From Phycisphaerae bacterium (GTDB taxonomy: Bacteria; Planctomycetota; Phycisphaerae; UBA1845), in NCBI GenBank assembly GCA_020056715.1, contig JAGVHG010000078.1, positions 1 through 54,820 of the forward strand: a stretch of DNA of 54,820 nucleotides, given 5' to 3'. The notes under the pieces were generated by a model. The model was not told the origin of the DNA. It searched no databases and saw nothing but the letters and a program-made list of their open reading frames with translations. Shown in pieces: positions 26,957 through 34,814 of the stretch (position 1 is its first letter; each line of letters starts with the position of its first letter). The position numbers and the translations under genes are program-made.

Positions 26957-28966
26957 GTGAGCTTCCTGAATCCAACCGCCATCGCCGTCGCCGCGGCCTT
27001 GACCATCCCGCCGCTGATCGCACTCTATTTCCTCAAGTTGCGCCGCGACGTGCGACTCGTGCCCTCCACGTTGTTATGGAAGCGCGCCGTTGAAGACCTC
27101 CACGTCAACGCCCCGTTTCAACGTCTTCGTAAGAGCCTGCTTCTACTCCTTCAACTGCTCATTTTGATCCTGGCCGCTATCGCCTTGGGAAAACCGATGT
27201 GGGAGACGGCCCAGACCTTGGAAAGCACGATCATCCTCCTGGTCGATCAGTCCGCCTCCATGGCCGTCGTCGAGGAGGGCGGACGAACGCGGCTCGATCT
27301 GGCCAAGGAACAGGCCCGGCGGGTGGTGGAAAACATGGGCGACGACTCCCGGGCCATGGTCATTGCCTTCTGCGACCGGGCGGTGCCAATCTCCTCCTTC
27401 GACTCCGACAAACAAGCCCTTCGTCGGAAGATCGATACCATTGAGCAAACTCAAAGCACCTCACTGCTGTCTGAGGCCGTGGTACTGGCCGAAGCCTACG
27501 CCCAAAACCTCATCATCGGCGGTGAACAACCCGGCAGCGACATCGCCCCGGAGTCCGCCGCCCCCGACGCCTCCGTCTTTCTGTTCACCGACGGTCGCCT
27601 GGAGGATGCCGGCCGCGTCGCCCCCCAGAAGCTCGATGTAACCAAGATGCAAGTGACACGCATCGGCACGCGCGGCGACAACGTGGGCATCACCGCTATG
27701 GACGCCCGCCGCGACTACGAGCGACCGGTAATCCTCGAAGTCACCGCCGCCGTTCAAAACTTCGGTCCCCAAGCGGTCGAGGTCGACGCCACCTTGTATG
27801 TCGACGGCAACACGGTAGACGTGCAATCCCTCCAACTTGACCCCGCCGACCCGACATCTGACGCGAACGATCCGTCCCCCGGAAGCGTGAAAATCGCCGT
27901 CTTCGACGAGATTGCGTTTGAGGGCGGCGGCGTGGTCGAGGTCGTGCTCAATCTCGACGACGCCCTTTCCGCCGACGATCGCGCCTGGACCATCCTCGAT
28001 CCGCCCCGCCACACGAAGGTCCTCTATGTTACGGACGGCGACTTTCTTCTGGAGGGTATTCTCCGCTCCCTATCGTTGCACCTCACTACCATGACCGCCG
28101 ACCAATACGAGGGCGCCGCCGACGAGGCCATTCGCGATGGGGACCGCAGCCTCTTCGACGTGGTTGTTTTCGATCGCCATTCCACGGCCCGTCTCCCGCA
28201 GGGCAACTATTTGTTTTGGGGCGGCATCCCCCAAATCAACGGTGTGACCGCCGGCCCCATCATCGCCGACCAGGTGATCTTTAATTGGGACGAGACCCAC
28301 CCAGTCCTGCGTTATGTCGCCGTCGAGGCGATGGAGGTGAACCAGTGGCTGAAGCTCACGCTCCCGCGCGAAGCCGTCTCGATCATCGATGGCCAGACCT
28401 CCCCCGTCCTCGCCTATCTCACTCGTGACGCGAGCCAATACCTCATCAGCGCCTTCAGCCTCCTGGTGCGCGACGAGCACGGCAACGACCTGGTGAACAC
28501 CGACTGGGTCGCCAGCGCCGACTTCGTGGTGTTCATGCAAAACACCATTCAATTCCTCGCCGGCAATCTCGCTGCCACCGGCAAGCGGAGCGTCCCGCCC
28601 GGCGAACCGGTTACGCTGCCCTGCCCGCCGCGCGTCGCCGAAGTGAAGATCATCCGCCCCGACGGCGTCGAGGATGCAACCACCACGGGGCAGTCTCAAA
28701 CCATCCTCTACGCCAGCACGCGGAACGTGGGTGTCTATCGCGTCGAGCCGGGGGTGCCCGGCGACAATGTCTTCGCCGTCAACCTCTTCAACCCCACGGA
28801 AAGCAACGTCGCCCCCGTGACGACGGTCACCATCGGCGCCGACGGGGGTAAGCCGCAGATGGCCGGCGTACAGGTTAGCAAGCCCGCCTGGCCCTACTTA
28901 CTCCTCGCTCTACTCGCGTTGCTCATCCTCGAATGGATAATCTACAATCAACGGGTCTTCGTGTGA
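26957..28966 (+). CDS. BatA/VWA-domain membrane protein
   Basis: 669 residues. Starts with GTG (MSFLNPTAIAVAAALTIPPL) and the short BatA-type N-terminal domain: a helix at 8-27, the KLRRDVRLVPSTLLWKRAVED segment, and a second helix around 60-77. A von Willebrand A domain follows with MIDAS motif DQSAS (Asp97, Ser99, Ser101). A large extracytoplasmic region and a C-terminal helix (WPYLLLALLALLILEWIIY) end the protein. Related proteins accompany MoxR ATPases, none of which is visible here. Role unknown. Confidence 0.85.
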   Translation: MSFLNPTAIAVAAALTIPPLIALYFLKLRRDVRLVPSTLLWKRAVEDLHVNAPFQRLRKSLLLLLQLLILILAAIALGKPMWETAQTLESTIILLVDQSASMAVVEEGGRTRLDLAKEQARRVVENMGDDSRAMVIAFCDRAVPISSFDSDKQALRRKIDTIEQTQSTSLLSEAVVLAEAYAQNLIIGGEQPGSDIAPESAAPDASVFLFTDGRLEDAGRVAPQKLDVTKMQVTRIGTRGDNVGITAMDARRDYERPVILEVTAAVQNFGPQAVEVDATLYVDGNTVDVQSLQLDPADPTSDANDPSPGSVKIAVFDEIAFEGGGVVEVVLNLDDALSADDRAWTILDPPRHTKVLYVTDGDFLLEGILRSLSLHLTTMTADQYEGAADEAIRDGDRSLFDVVVFDRHSTARLPQGNYLFWGGIPQINGVTAGPIIADQVIFNWDETHPVLRYVAVEAMEVNQWLKLTLPREAVSIIDGQTSPVLAYLTRDASQYLISAFSLLVRDEHGNDLVNTDWVASADFVVFMQNTIQFLAGNLAATGKRSVPPGEPVTLPCPPRVAEVKIIRPDGVEDATTTGQSQTILYASTRNVGVYRVEPGVPGDNVFAVNLFNPTESNVAPVTTVTIGADGGKPQMAGVQVSKPAWPYLLLALLALLILEWIIYNQRVFV

Positions 28967-28998
28967 GCGGTCATTCAGTTGACGACAGTAAGCCCTTG

Positions 28999-29352
28999 CT
29001 AAAGGAATCGCTTCAGCGACGCGGCCACTGATTTCCAGAAGCCGAGGGTCGGGTTCTCCGTCAGGTGTGCGAACTCCTGGGGCGTATACACCAGAAGGTC
29101 GAGGGCGGGAACGATTTCGTAGAGGTCCAGAAAATCCTCACCGCGCTGCGGGAAGGGCTTGCTTGTATCCTGGACGAGGATCAGGTCGATATCGCTACGC
29201 GAAGTCAACCGCCCGCCGGCGAACCCTCCGAAAAAGTACGCCTCCCGGACACGCCCTTGCAATTTTCGGCGAAGTGCGGCAACGAGCTCTTCCGCCGTCA
29301 GACCAAAGAGCGGATCGCGGTTACTGCGAACCAGGATCTCGTTGCTGCTCAT
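28999..29352 (-). CDS. Minimal nucleotidyltransferase (MNT), partner of HEPN protein
   Basis: 117 residues. NTase core FFGGFAGGRLTSRSDIDLIL: the DxD pair is intact, but the usual Gly-Ser of the first motif is Gly-Gly. In MNT/HEPN toxin-antitoxin pairs the MNT half neutralises the HEPN RNase, in studied cases by modifying it. Overlaps the upstream HEPN gene by 32 bp. Whether the GG change affects catalysis is not known. Confidence 0.78.
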   Translation of the reverse strand: MSSNEILVRSNRDPLFGLTAEELVAALRRKLQGRVREAYFFGGFAGGRLTSRSDIDLILVQDTSKPFPQRGEDFLDLYEIVPALDLLVYTPQEFAHLTENPTLGFWKSVAASLKRFL

Positions 29353-29740
29353 CGGCGAACCCTTGTCTCACGCGGGTTAGAATACACTCCGCGAAACCGA
29401 GCGCCTCTTTGGCCTGGTCCCGCGTGAATAGCTCAAAGGGCGCCCCCGATGGCACCGCGTCGGGATACCGTGCGGTGATATAATACTGATCAAGTCGCCG
29501 TCCGGCGTTCAGGATTTCGTCGTTGATGTCGAGCGCTTTGGCGATTTCCGTCACCGAATGCCCGCGTACGGCCTCATAGCCCCGTAGAAGCGCCAACGCC
29601 TTGAGGGCTTTATCCGCTACCTGTTGGCAGACAAAACAAGTCTGCGCGAAGTGGCCCTCGCGGAAGGAGCTTGTCGCCCACTCGAAATCGTTTCCCGCCT
29701 GGGCCAGCCAGTCCCCGGCACGACCTGGTTTACCGTTCAC
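29321..29740 (-). CDS. HEPN-domain protein, putative toxin of MNT/HEPN pair
   Basis: 139 residues, all-helical HEPN domain: DWLAQAGNDFEWATSSFREG, then FVCQQVADKALKALALLRG and RGHSVTEIAKAL. HEPN toxins are RNases that use an R-x4-6-H motif; here the nearest reading is RGYEAVRGH, with spacing that does not fit perfectly. Precedes and overlaps the MNT gene, the usual order being variable. Confidence 0.78.
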   Translation of the reverse strand: MNGKPGRAGDWLAQAGNDFEWATSSFREGHFAQTCFVCQQVADKALKALALLRGYEAVRGHSVTEIAKALDINDEILNAGRRLDQYYITARYPDAVPSGAPFELFTRDQAKEALGFAECILTRVRQGFADEQQRDPGSQ

Positions 29741-29822
29741 GCTTCGATCCTAACAAGCCCGAGTCCGCGCTGCCACGCACTGCGGGACGGCTTCGGTCCG
29801 GGGGGTGCATCCCATCTTGAGT

Positions 29823-29925
29823 GGTCGGGTGGCCCAGGTCCTTTGGACCTGGGGGAGTCGATGATGTGCAGGCCGCGTCGCTGATCATCGCCTCCCCCAC
29901 CTCTAGAGGAGGTGGGCCGCCCGCC
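29823..29925. repeat. 103-bp multi-hairpin repeat, copy 1
   Basis: Ends are inverted (GGGTGGCCCA left, TGGGCCGCCC right). Inside: a hairpin CCAGGTCC-TTT-GGACCTGG, inverted CGATGAT/ATCATCG around a GC-rich centre, and a hairpin CCACCTCT-AGA-GGAGGTGG. Only two bases differ from copy 2 at 30570-30672. The 29741-30001 gap holds this repeat and nothing else I can assign. Confidence 0.9.
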
Positions 29926-30001
29926 GAAAATGCCAATAACCTAGTGCGAATCATGGCTGGTTTGCTGGACGACATGCTGATTCGCGTCCTTCCGCCCAAC
30001 G

Positions 30002-30403
30002 TTATGGTATTGCCGTTCCGCATTCCGGACACCGGGGCCCTGGCGATCCCTGCAGATCAAACCAGCATCTGCGGCAACGATTTTCGCGCGTCAGAGCTGC
30101 TTCCAGTGCCCTGATGAACTTTTTCCGAACAACAACCTTGTAGGCGATGAGCAGAATGCTCAAACCACCAAATAGGAGCGGAATAAATGGCGGCCAGAGA
30201 ACAAGGTTGGTGCTCAGCACGAATGGCAGGCTCTCCCAGGCCGTCAGCAAATTTATTAGCCACCTCTCATCTAGGTTCTCAAGGCCACCACTCATCGGGC
30301 CGACGATAATCAGCGCTCCCACGGTAAGGAGTCCCCACCCCCAGAACAGCCACATTGCCGCAATAACAATCCACCACAACCAGAGGATTTTCCTTGCATT
30401 CAT
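30002..30403 (-). CDS. Small membrane protein with C-terminal zinc ribbon
   Basis: 133 residues from ATG 30403, which has AGGGG about six bases upstream; the frame is open further upstream without a better site. Two hydrophobic segments (LWWIVIAAMWLFWGWGLL; FIPLLFGGLSILLIAYKVVV) are followed by a CRRC...CPECG zinc ribbon of the type CxxC-x(n)-CPxCG that is common at the ends of planctomycete membrane proteins. Function unknown. It lies between the two 103-bp repeats. Confidence 0.65.
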   Translation of the reverse strand: MNARKILWLWWIVIAAMWLFWGWGLLTVGALIIVGPMSGGLENLDERWLINLLTAWESLPFVLSTNLVLWPPFIPLLFGGLSILLIAYKVVVRKKFIRALEAALTRENRCRRCWFDLQGSPGPRCPECGTAIP

Positions 30404-30569
30404 GATTAAACCCCTAGAAAAGGACACAGAACCATTTCCTGGAGCGAACTGCTCCAAACGGGAGCTGTGCAATCTCGATCGGAGCAGTCACAAGAACTCT
30501 TCTATTCAAATGAATTATTTTATTGAACCCACCTCAACCCACCTACGAAGATATCCTAGCACAAAAGGA

Positions 30570-30672
30570 GGTCGGGTGGCCCAGGTCCTTTGGACCTGGG
30601 GGAGTCGATGATGTGCAGGCCGCGTCGCTGATCATCGCCTCCCCCACCTCCAGAGGAGGTGGGCCACCCGCC
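30570..30672. repeat. 103-bp multi-hairpin repeat, copy 2
   Basis: Same structure as copy 1 with ends GGGTGGCCCA and TGGGCCACCC, which are perfectly complementary here. Lies in the 30404-30878 gap before the DedA gene, which otherwise holds a short palindrome at 30785-30800 and no gene I can support. Confidence 0.9.
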
Positions 30673-30784
30673 CTGCCACCCTGCCGCGACGACAACGACT
30701 TACGACCTTGACTTGGCTCACTTCATGGGAGGTGGTATTCTCGATCGGCGTGATCCCGATCCCCGAGCCGCGGGAGGAACGAAG

Positions 30785-30800
30785 TCCCGGCGAGCCGGGA
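30785..30800. repeat. TCCCGGC-palindrome, family 3, intergenic
   Basis: TCCCGGC-GA-GCCGGGA, 7-bp arms. Related to perfect palindromes at 34172-34189 and 36347-36368, which lie inside genes. Confidence 0.6.
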
Positions 30801-30878
30801 TCCCGCGCGGACGCGCATAACCCCGCACCGCCCGGTTTATCGTACAAACAACCGGACACATTACCGTAAGAGCAAGCA

Positions 30879-31529
30879 ATGGAACTCTTCACCTACCTCA
30901 TCGACCTGGTCCTTCACCTCGATCGTCATTTGGCGTCGTTGATCGAAAGCTACGGCTTGTGGACCTATCTCATTCTCTTTCTCATCGTCTTCGCGGAGAC
31001 CGGTTTGGTGGTCACGCCCATTCTTCCGGGCGACTCCCTTTTGTTCGCCGCCGGCACCTTCGCCGGACGCGGCTCACTCAATCCGCTCCTGTTGTTCGCG
31101 ATCCTCTCCGCGGCCGCGATTCTCGGCGACACGGTCAATTACTGGGTGGGTAAGTACCTCGGTCACCACTTCGTCCGCGATAGGGGGCGACGTTGGATCA
31201 AGCAGCAGCACCTCGACCGCACCCACGCCTTCTTTGAGAAGTACGGCGGAAAGACCATCATCCTCGCCCGCTTCGTCCCCATTGTGCGGACGTTCGCTCC
31301 CTTCGTGGCCGGGATCGGAACCATGACCTACGGAAAGTTCCTGGCCTACAACGTGATCGGCGGTTTCTTGTGGGTAGGTCTCTTCGTCGCGGCCGGATAC
31401 TTCTTCGGCAGCCGGCCCTTCGTTCAAGACAACTTCTCCCTGGTCGTTCTGGCGATTGTCATTGTCTCGTTGATTCCGGCGGTTGTAGAATATCTGCGGG
31501 CCCGCTCGCAAGCTCCGGCCCCGCCGTAA
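30879..31529 (+). CDS. DedA family membrane protein
   Basis: 216 residues. VFAETGLVVTPILPGDSLLF is the hallmark E...PGD-type DedA motif, followed by GDTVNYWVGKYLGHHF and RFVPIVRTFAPFVAGIGTMTYGKF (split in two, each under 20 residues: RFVPIVRTFAPFVAG). About five to six membrane helices. DedA proteins act in envelope homeostasis as lipid or undecaprenyl-phosphate transporters/flippases; the particular substrate here is not predictable. Followed 19 bp later by a Rieske gene. Confidence 0.9.
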   Translation: MELFTYLIDLVLHLDRHLASLIESYGLWTYLILFLIVFAETGLVVTPILPGDSLLFAAGTFAGRGSLNPLLLFAILSAAAILGDTVNYWVGKYLGHHFVRDRGRRWIKQQHLDRTHAFFEKYGGKTIILARFVPIVRTFAPFVAGIGTMTYGKFLAYNVIGGFLWVGLFVAAGYFFGSRPFVQDNFSLVVLAIVIVSLIPAVVEYLRARSQAPAPP

Positions 31530-31548
31530 CTTCTCCTGGAGTTCCGCA

Positions 31549-32085
31549 ATGCGCCGTCGAACGTTTCTGAAAACCCTGGCCGCGGGGCTGAATGGACTCA
31601 TCGGTCTCGCTGTCGTTATCCCCGGCATACGCTTCCTTCTTGATCCATTACGCCGCGCATTCCGCCAACGCGGCTTCATTCGCGTAGCACCGCTGACCTC
31701 GCTCACGACCGGACGTCCCCAGCGTGTCACGGTGCTGGCCGATCGTTGGGACGCCTACACCCACCATCCGCCCGGCCCCATCGGCAACGTCTGGTTGCTG
31801 CGCAACGAGAGCGACGACCGCTACCCGAAGATTCGCTGCCTCCACGTGATCTGCCCGCACTTGGGTTGCGCCATCGACTACGCCGCCGACCGCAACGCTT
31901 TCAATTGTCCGTGCCACGCCAGCGAGTTTGACCCCACTGGCCGCCGCCGCTTCGGCCCCTCGCCCCGCGACATGGACGAACTGGAGTGCCGCATCAGCGA
32001 CACGGACGAATCGGGCGTGCGCTGGATCGAGGTAAAGTATCAGGAATTCCAAACCGGCGTTTCGGAAAAGCGCACCACGGCCTGA
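31549..32085 (+). CDS. Rieske [2Fe-2S] protein with Tat-like signal
   Basis: 178 residues. N-terminus MRRRTFLKTLAAGL fits a twin-arginine-like signal plus a membrane helix, as in ubiquinol-cytochrome c reductase Rieske subunits. Cluster ligands: CPHLGCAIDY and FNCPCHASEFDPTG (C-x-H ... C-x2-H). A RRFGPSPRDMDEL loop follows. No cytochrome b or c1 gene is adjacent, so its complex must be encoded elsewhere or it serves another oxidoreductase. Confidence 0.88.
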   Translation: MRRRTFLKTLAAGLNGLIGLAVVIPGIRFLLDPLRRAFRQRGFIRVAPLTSLTTGRPQRVTVLADRWDAYTHHPPGPIGNVWLLRNESDDRYPKIRCLHVICPHLGCAIDYAADRNAFNCPCHASEFDPTGRRRFGPSPRDMDELECRISDTDESGVRWIEVKYQEFQTGVSEKRTTA

Positions 32086-32220
32086 ATGTTTCACGTCCGC
32101 CCCACGCGATGTTATCGACCTTGGCGGAGGCCATGCGAAGGGCGTATGATGACTGGTCTGGGGGTCGTCTTCGTTTTACGGCTGGGCGACCGGCCGCGAT
32201 CGGCAGTCACCAACAAGCTC

Positions 32221-32246
32221 GCGGTGACGCTCAAGGGCGTCACCGC
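32221..32246. repeat. Perfect 10-bp hairpin upstream of exosortase gene
   Basis: GCGGTGACGC, 6-base loop, GCGTCACCGC. No T-tract follows; located between the Rieske and exosortase genes. Could be a weak terminator or a regulatory hairpin. Confidence 0.45.
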
Positions 32247-32266
32247 TGACTGGAGTCGGATTGGCC

Positions 32267-32977
32267 ATGCAAGAGCAACCGGGGCAGCCAGGAAAAGACC
32301 GCGAAGCCGCCCCGCCCGGCGGCCCAGGAGCGAGGTCTAACCTCGCAGCATCGCTCACGGGCGATGCCGCTGACGCCGGATCAGGCAGCGGCGGAGATGC
32401 TGGTGCGAGAATCCAATCTCGCACCAGTGCCCCGCGATCCTGGATGGATACGCACGGCCGCGACTTGCGCTTCTTGCTCATCTTCGCCGTTCTCATGGGG
32501 GTCTATTACGCCGCCACCACCACGGCTAGGATCAAAGAGCAGTTTTTCCCCTGGTACTTAACCCTCAACGCGGATGCGTCGGTCGTTGTCCTGCACGGGG
32601 TAGGTATCGACTACGTCCAACGAGTCCATCACGGACTTAACTCCTCGCGGGGGTCGATCAACGTCGAACGCGGCTGCGACGCGGTCGAGCCGACAGCGCT
32701 GTTTGTTTCGGCGGTGCTGGCGTCGCCGGTGCCGTGGCTTTCCAAAGTTCCCGCAGTGTTCGTGGGGACGCTGATCCTTGCCATCGTGAACATCGTTCGG
32801 ATCGTCAGCCTCTTTTTAAGCGCCGTGTACTGGCGCAAGGCGTTCGACATTTTGCACCTCGACGTGTGGCAGGCGGCGTTCATTCTCTTGGCCATCCTGA
32901 TGTGGGCGTTGTGGGCGTCGTGGGCCGTTCGCGTCAGCTCAAAGGCCCGTGAGTCTTTGAGCGAGGGTTTGCCCTGA
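32267..32977 (+). CDS. Exosortase/archaeosortase family enzyme (XrtH-like)
   Basis: 236 residues. Predicted membrane transpeptidase that sorts C-terminally tagged proteins at the outer face of the cytoplasmic membrane. Catalytic triad is recognisable: Cys137 in VERGCDAVEP, Arg178 in NIVRIVSLF and His197 in DILHLDVWQ, with five or so helices. It resembles exosortase H. The first 60 residues are disordered and include copy D of the 28-bp palindrome (read as AGARIQSRTSA); ATG 32267 has GGAG upstream, but MDTHGRDL at 32444 could be the real start. Its neighbour 33002-33721 is probably the XrtH-associated membrane protein. Confidence 0.8.
   Translation: MQEQPGQPGKDREAAPPGGPGARSNLAASLTGDAADAGSGSGGDAGARIQSRTSAPRSWMDTHGRDLRFLLIFAVLMGVYYAATTTARIKEQFFPWYLTLNADASVVVLHGVGIDYVQRVHHGLNSSRGSINVERGCDAVEPTALFVSAVLASPVPWLSKVPAVFVGTLILAIVNIVRIVSLFLSAVYWRKAFDILHLDVWQAAFILLAILMWALWASWAVRVSSKARESLSEGLP
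32400..32427. repeat. 28-bp palindromic element, copy D (in exosortase 5' region)
   Basis: Arms CTGGTGCGAGA and TCTCGCACCAG with centre ATCCAA. Read in frame as GARIQSRTSA ahead of the first membrane helix of the exosortase. Confidence 0.88.
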
Positions 32978-33001
32978 GGGCCGTCGGCAGAGTACGGATT
33001 C

Positions 33002-33721
33002 ATGCTACCCCCTAAGCTTATCATCCGGTTCGCCGTTCTGGTGACGGTCTTTTATGCGCTGTTCACCGTCGCTCGCCCGTACATTGAGCGGCCTTACGCA
33101 AGTTGGTTTCGCGGGTTTTCCGACGCGGTTTATTCACGGTTCTGGTTCTGGGGCGAGGGGCAGGTGCGTTTTTTCGATCTGCACTCGCCGATGCTGTTCG
33201 AGGAAATTGATGAGGCCACCCCAGGCAAGATGAGCCCGAGAGTCAAGGCCATCCTCCCCCGTCCGGAGGGAGTTAAGGATACGTTGATGGTGCTGATGAA
33301 CAGCGCCAAGCCGGGTGAGTTGGGAATGCTGCGAACTAGCAGCGGGATCATCGCCTTCGAACCGACAGTCTTCTTGATCTCTTTCGTGCTCGCGACGCCG
33401 ATCATGTGGCGACGCAAACCGTTCCTGTTGATCGTAGGGTTTGTGTTCGTGCACGCCTTCATCGCGGTGCGGTTGGCACCCATGTTGGCCAACGTATTCT
33501 TTATGCCTTCCAAGAAATACGCCCTGGGACAGAGCAGTGTAACCGTTCTCAATACGATTCAGCGTTTCGACGAAGTGTTCGGCGAAAACCCCACCGCCTC
33601 CTGGGCGATGCCGTTCTTTCTTTACCTATTCGCCTTATTCATTGCCAGCCTGTTTTGGGGACGCCGAACGACCGGGCTTCCCGTCGACGATAACAACGCC
33701 GCCGCGCCGCCCCACAATTGA
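33002..33721 (+). CDS. Integral membrane protein, probable exosortase partner
   Basis: 239 residues. A helix at 8-25 (IRFAVLVTVFYALFTVA), a large external segment, then helices in TVFLISFVLATPIMW, FLLIVGFVFVHAFIAV and MPFFLYLFALFIASLFW. No catalytic motif. It starts 24 bp after the exosortase and resembles membrane proteins that accompany exosortase H. Function inferred only from context. Confidence 0.6.
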   Translation: MLPPKLIIRFAVLVTVFYALFTVARPYIERPYASWFRGFSDAVYSRFWFWGEGQVRFFDLHSPMLFEEIDEATPGKMSPRVKAILPRPEGVKDTLMVLMNSAKPGELGMLRTSSGIIAFEPTVFLISFVLATPIMWRRKPFLLIVGFVFVHAFIAVRLAPMLANVFFMPSKKYALGQSSVTVLNTIQRFDEVFGENPTASWAMPFFLYLFALFIASLFWGRRTTGLPVDDNNAAAPPHN

Positions 33722-33725
33722 TCCG

Positions 33726-34697
33726 TCACGGGTGATTGTGGTCGGAGTCCTGGCGCACCGCAGGCGAGAGTTGCTGATCGCCGTGGGCGCGCTCGGAGTG
33801 CCCGAGGAGGCTTGTCAGCCACATGACCAGCAACCCCGCCAGCAATGCGGCGGAGAGTTTATGCCGGTCGTGGGCGTGGAAGTGCAATTCGGGCAGCAAA
33901 TCGGTTAGGGCGATCGCCAAAAACGTCCCCGCACTGAAGGCCAGGGTGTAGCCGACTAAGGTAGATGGCTGCGCGACCGCGCCGCGGGTGGCCATGAAGG
34001 CCAGTGCGCCGACCGGAACCAACGCCGCGTAAAAGACCTGGATAGACCAGAGGCGGCGGCGCGGCGTCCCGGCGTTGAGCAATAAGACGGATACGGATAG
34101 CCCATCAAGTGGCTTGTGGATCAGCACGGAGAGGAAGACGGCGAAGGCCAGCGGCTGGGTGGCATGGCCAAGTCCCGGCGCGCCGGGACCGCCATTTCCG
34201 GCATCGACCAATCCGCCGGTAACGGCCCCGATGGCGACGCCGTCGAAGAACGAATGGATCGACAGGGCGAGGATGGCGACCAGGCCGGTCACTGTCGGAC
34301 GAGCCGACCAATGAGGGAGGGTCCGCGGCCGGGCATGAACGTGTGGGTGCTCTTCAGAGCCCCAAGCGGAAGCGCGGCTGGTGCGAGAATCCTTTCTCGC
34401 ACCAGTGTCCGCTCCCGGCTCTGATTCGTGGTGTGAATCGCCGAGCGGTTCGTGACTGTGCGGGGCGAGGTAGCGCTGCAGCAAGAAGACCAGCCCGATG
34501 CCGATCACCGCGGGCAATCCGAAGTCGCCGTGGATGTGCTCCGAGGCCTCGGGGAGTAGGTGGAACAGGGCGGCCCCGAGCAGCGCCCCCGCGGCGAGGC
34601 TGAGGTAGACCTGCAACTGGGCATGGCCGAAGCGAAAGCGCAGCGGGACGGCTGCACCAATGAGCGACAAAGCCGCGACGATAAAGGCATAGATCAT
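33726..34697 (-). CDS. ZIP family metal transporter
   Basis: 323 residues. Metal-ion transporter of the ZIP family: metal-binding helices with SIHSFFDGVAIGA (typical HSxxDGxxIG) and FLSVLIHKPLDGLSVS, and a His-rich cytoplasmic loop HSHEPLGDSHHE. About eight helices. The His-rich loop contains copy E of the 28-bp palindrome (34378-34405), read as GARKDSRTS, followed by a piece of repeat family 2 read as RASAWGSEE. A third palindrome (34172-34189) is read as GGPGAPG. Convergent with the exosortase partner gene, 4 bp apart. Confidence 0.88.
   Translation of the reverse strand: MIYAFIVAALSLIGAAVPLRFRFGHAQLQVYLSLAAGALLGAALFHLLPEASEHIHGDFGLPAVIGIGLVFLLQRYLAPHSHEPLGDSHHESEPGADTGARKDSRTSRASAWGSEEHPHVHARPRTLPHWSARPTVTGLVAILALSIHSFFDGVAIGAVTGGLVDAGNGGPGAPGLGHATQPLAFAVFLSVLIHKPLDGLSVSVLLLNAGTPRRRLWSIQVFYAALVPVGALAFMATRGAVAQPSTLVGYTLAFSAGTFLAIALTDLLPELHFHAHDRHKLSAALLAGLLVMWLTSLLGHSERAHGDQQLSPAVRQDSDHNHP
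34172..34189. repeat. GTCCCGGCG palindrome, family 3, inside ZIP gene
   Basis: Perfect 18-bp palindrome with 9-bp arms GTCCCGGCG. Read in frame as part of GGPGAPG between predicted helices. Confidence 0.65.
34355..34380. repeat. Repeat family 2, partial copy in ZIP gene
   Basis: CAGAGCCCCAAGCGGAAGCG, then CGGCTG, matches the left end of the repeats at 25939 and 41341. It abuts copy E of the 28-bp palindrome, so the two have inserted at the same place. Confidence 0.55.
34378..34405. repeat. 28-bp palindromic element, copy E (inside ZIP gene)
   Basis: 12-bp arms CTGGTGCGAGAA and complement around TCCT. Read as GARKDSRTS in the His-rich loop. Confidence 0.88.
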
Positions 34698-34769
34698 GCG
34701 TGCACCCGCCGGGGTGGATTATTCCGATTACTCGGGTCGGGGCAAATGGTCGAGAGAAGCCGAGGGACT

Positions 34770-34804
34770 AGGGTTTGGGGTCTGGGGTATAGGGTATTGG
34801 GCGT
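34770..34804. repeat. Heptamer tandem repeat (RGGGTNT x5) before amrS gene
   Basis: Five consecutive 7-bp units: AGGGTTT, GGGGTCT, GGGGTAT, AGGGTAT, TGGGCGT. G-rich on the plus strand; it lies where the -35 region of the downstream gene would be expected and could form G-quadruplex-like structure. Confidence 0.7.
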
Positions 34805-34814
34805 GCGGGGAAGG

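Noticed and set aside
29730-30032. Frames in both directions across the 103-bp repeat (for example VGWPRSFGPGG)
   Set aside because: The open frames come from the repeat itself, which is palindromic and stop-poor, so they are not evidence of a gene.
30632-30892. 86-codon minus-strand frame before DedA
   Set aside because: Runs through the 103-bp repeat and into the DedA start; composition determined by the repeat, no homology seen.
34770-34804. CRISPR-like array at the heptamer runs
   Set aside because: Units are 7-8 bp, contiguous and degenerate, with no spacers; no cas genes.
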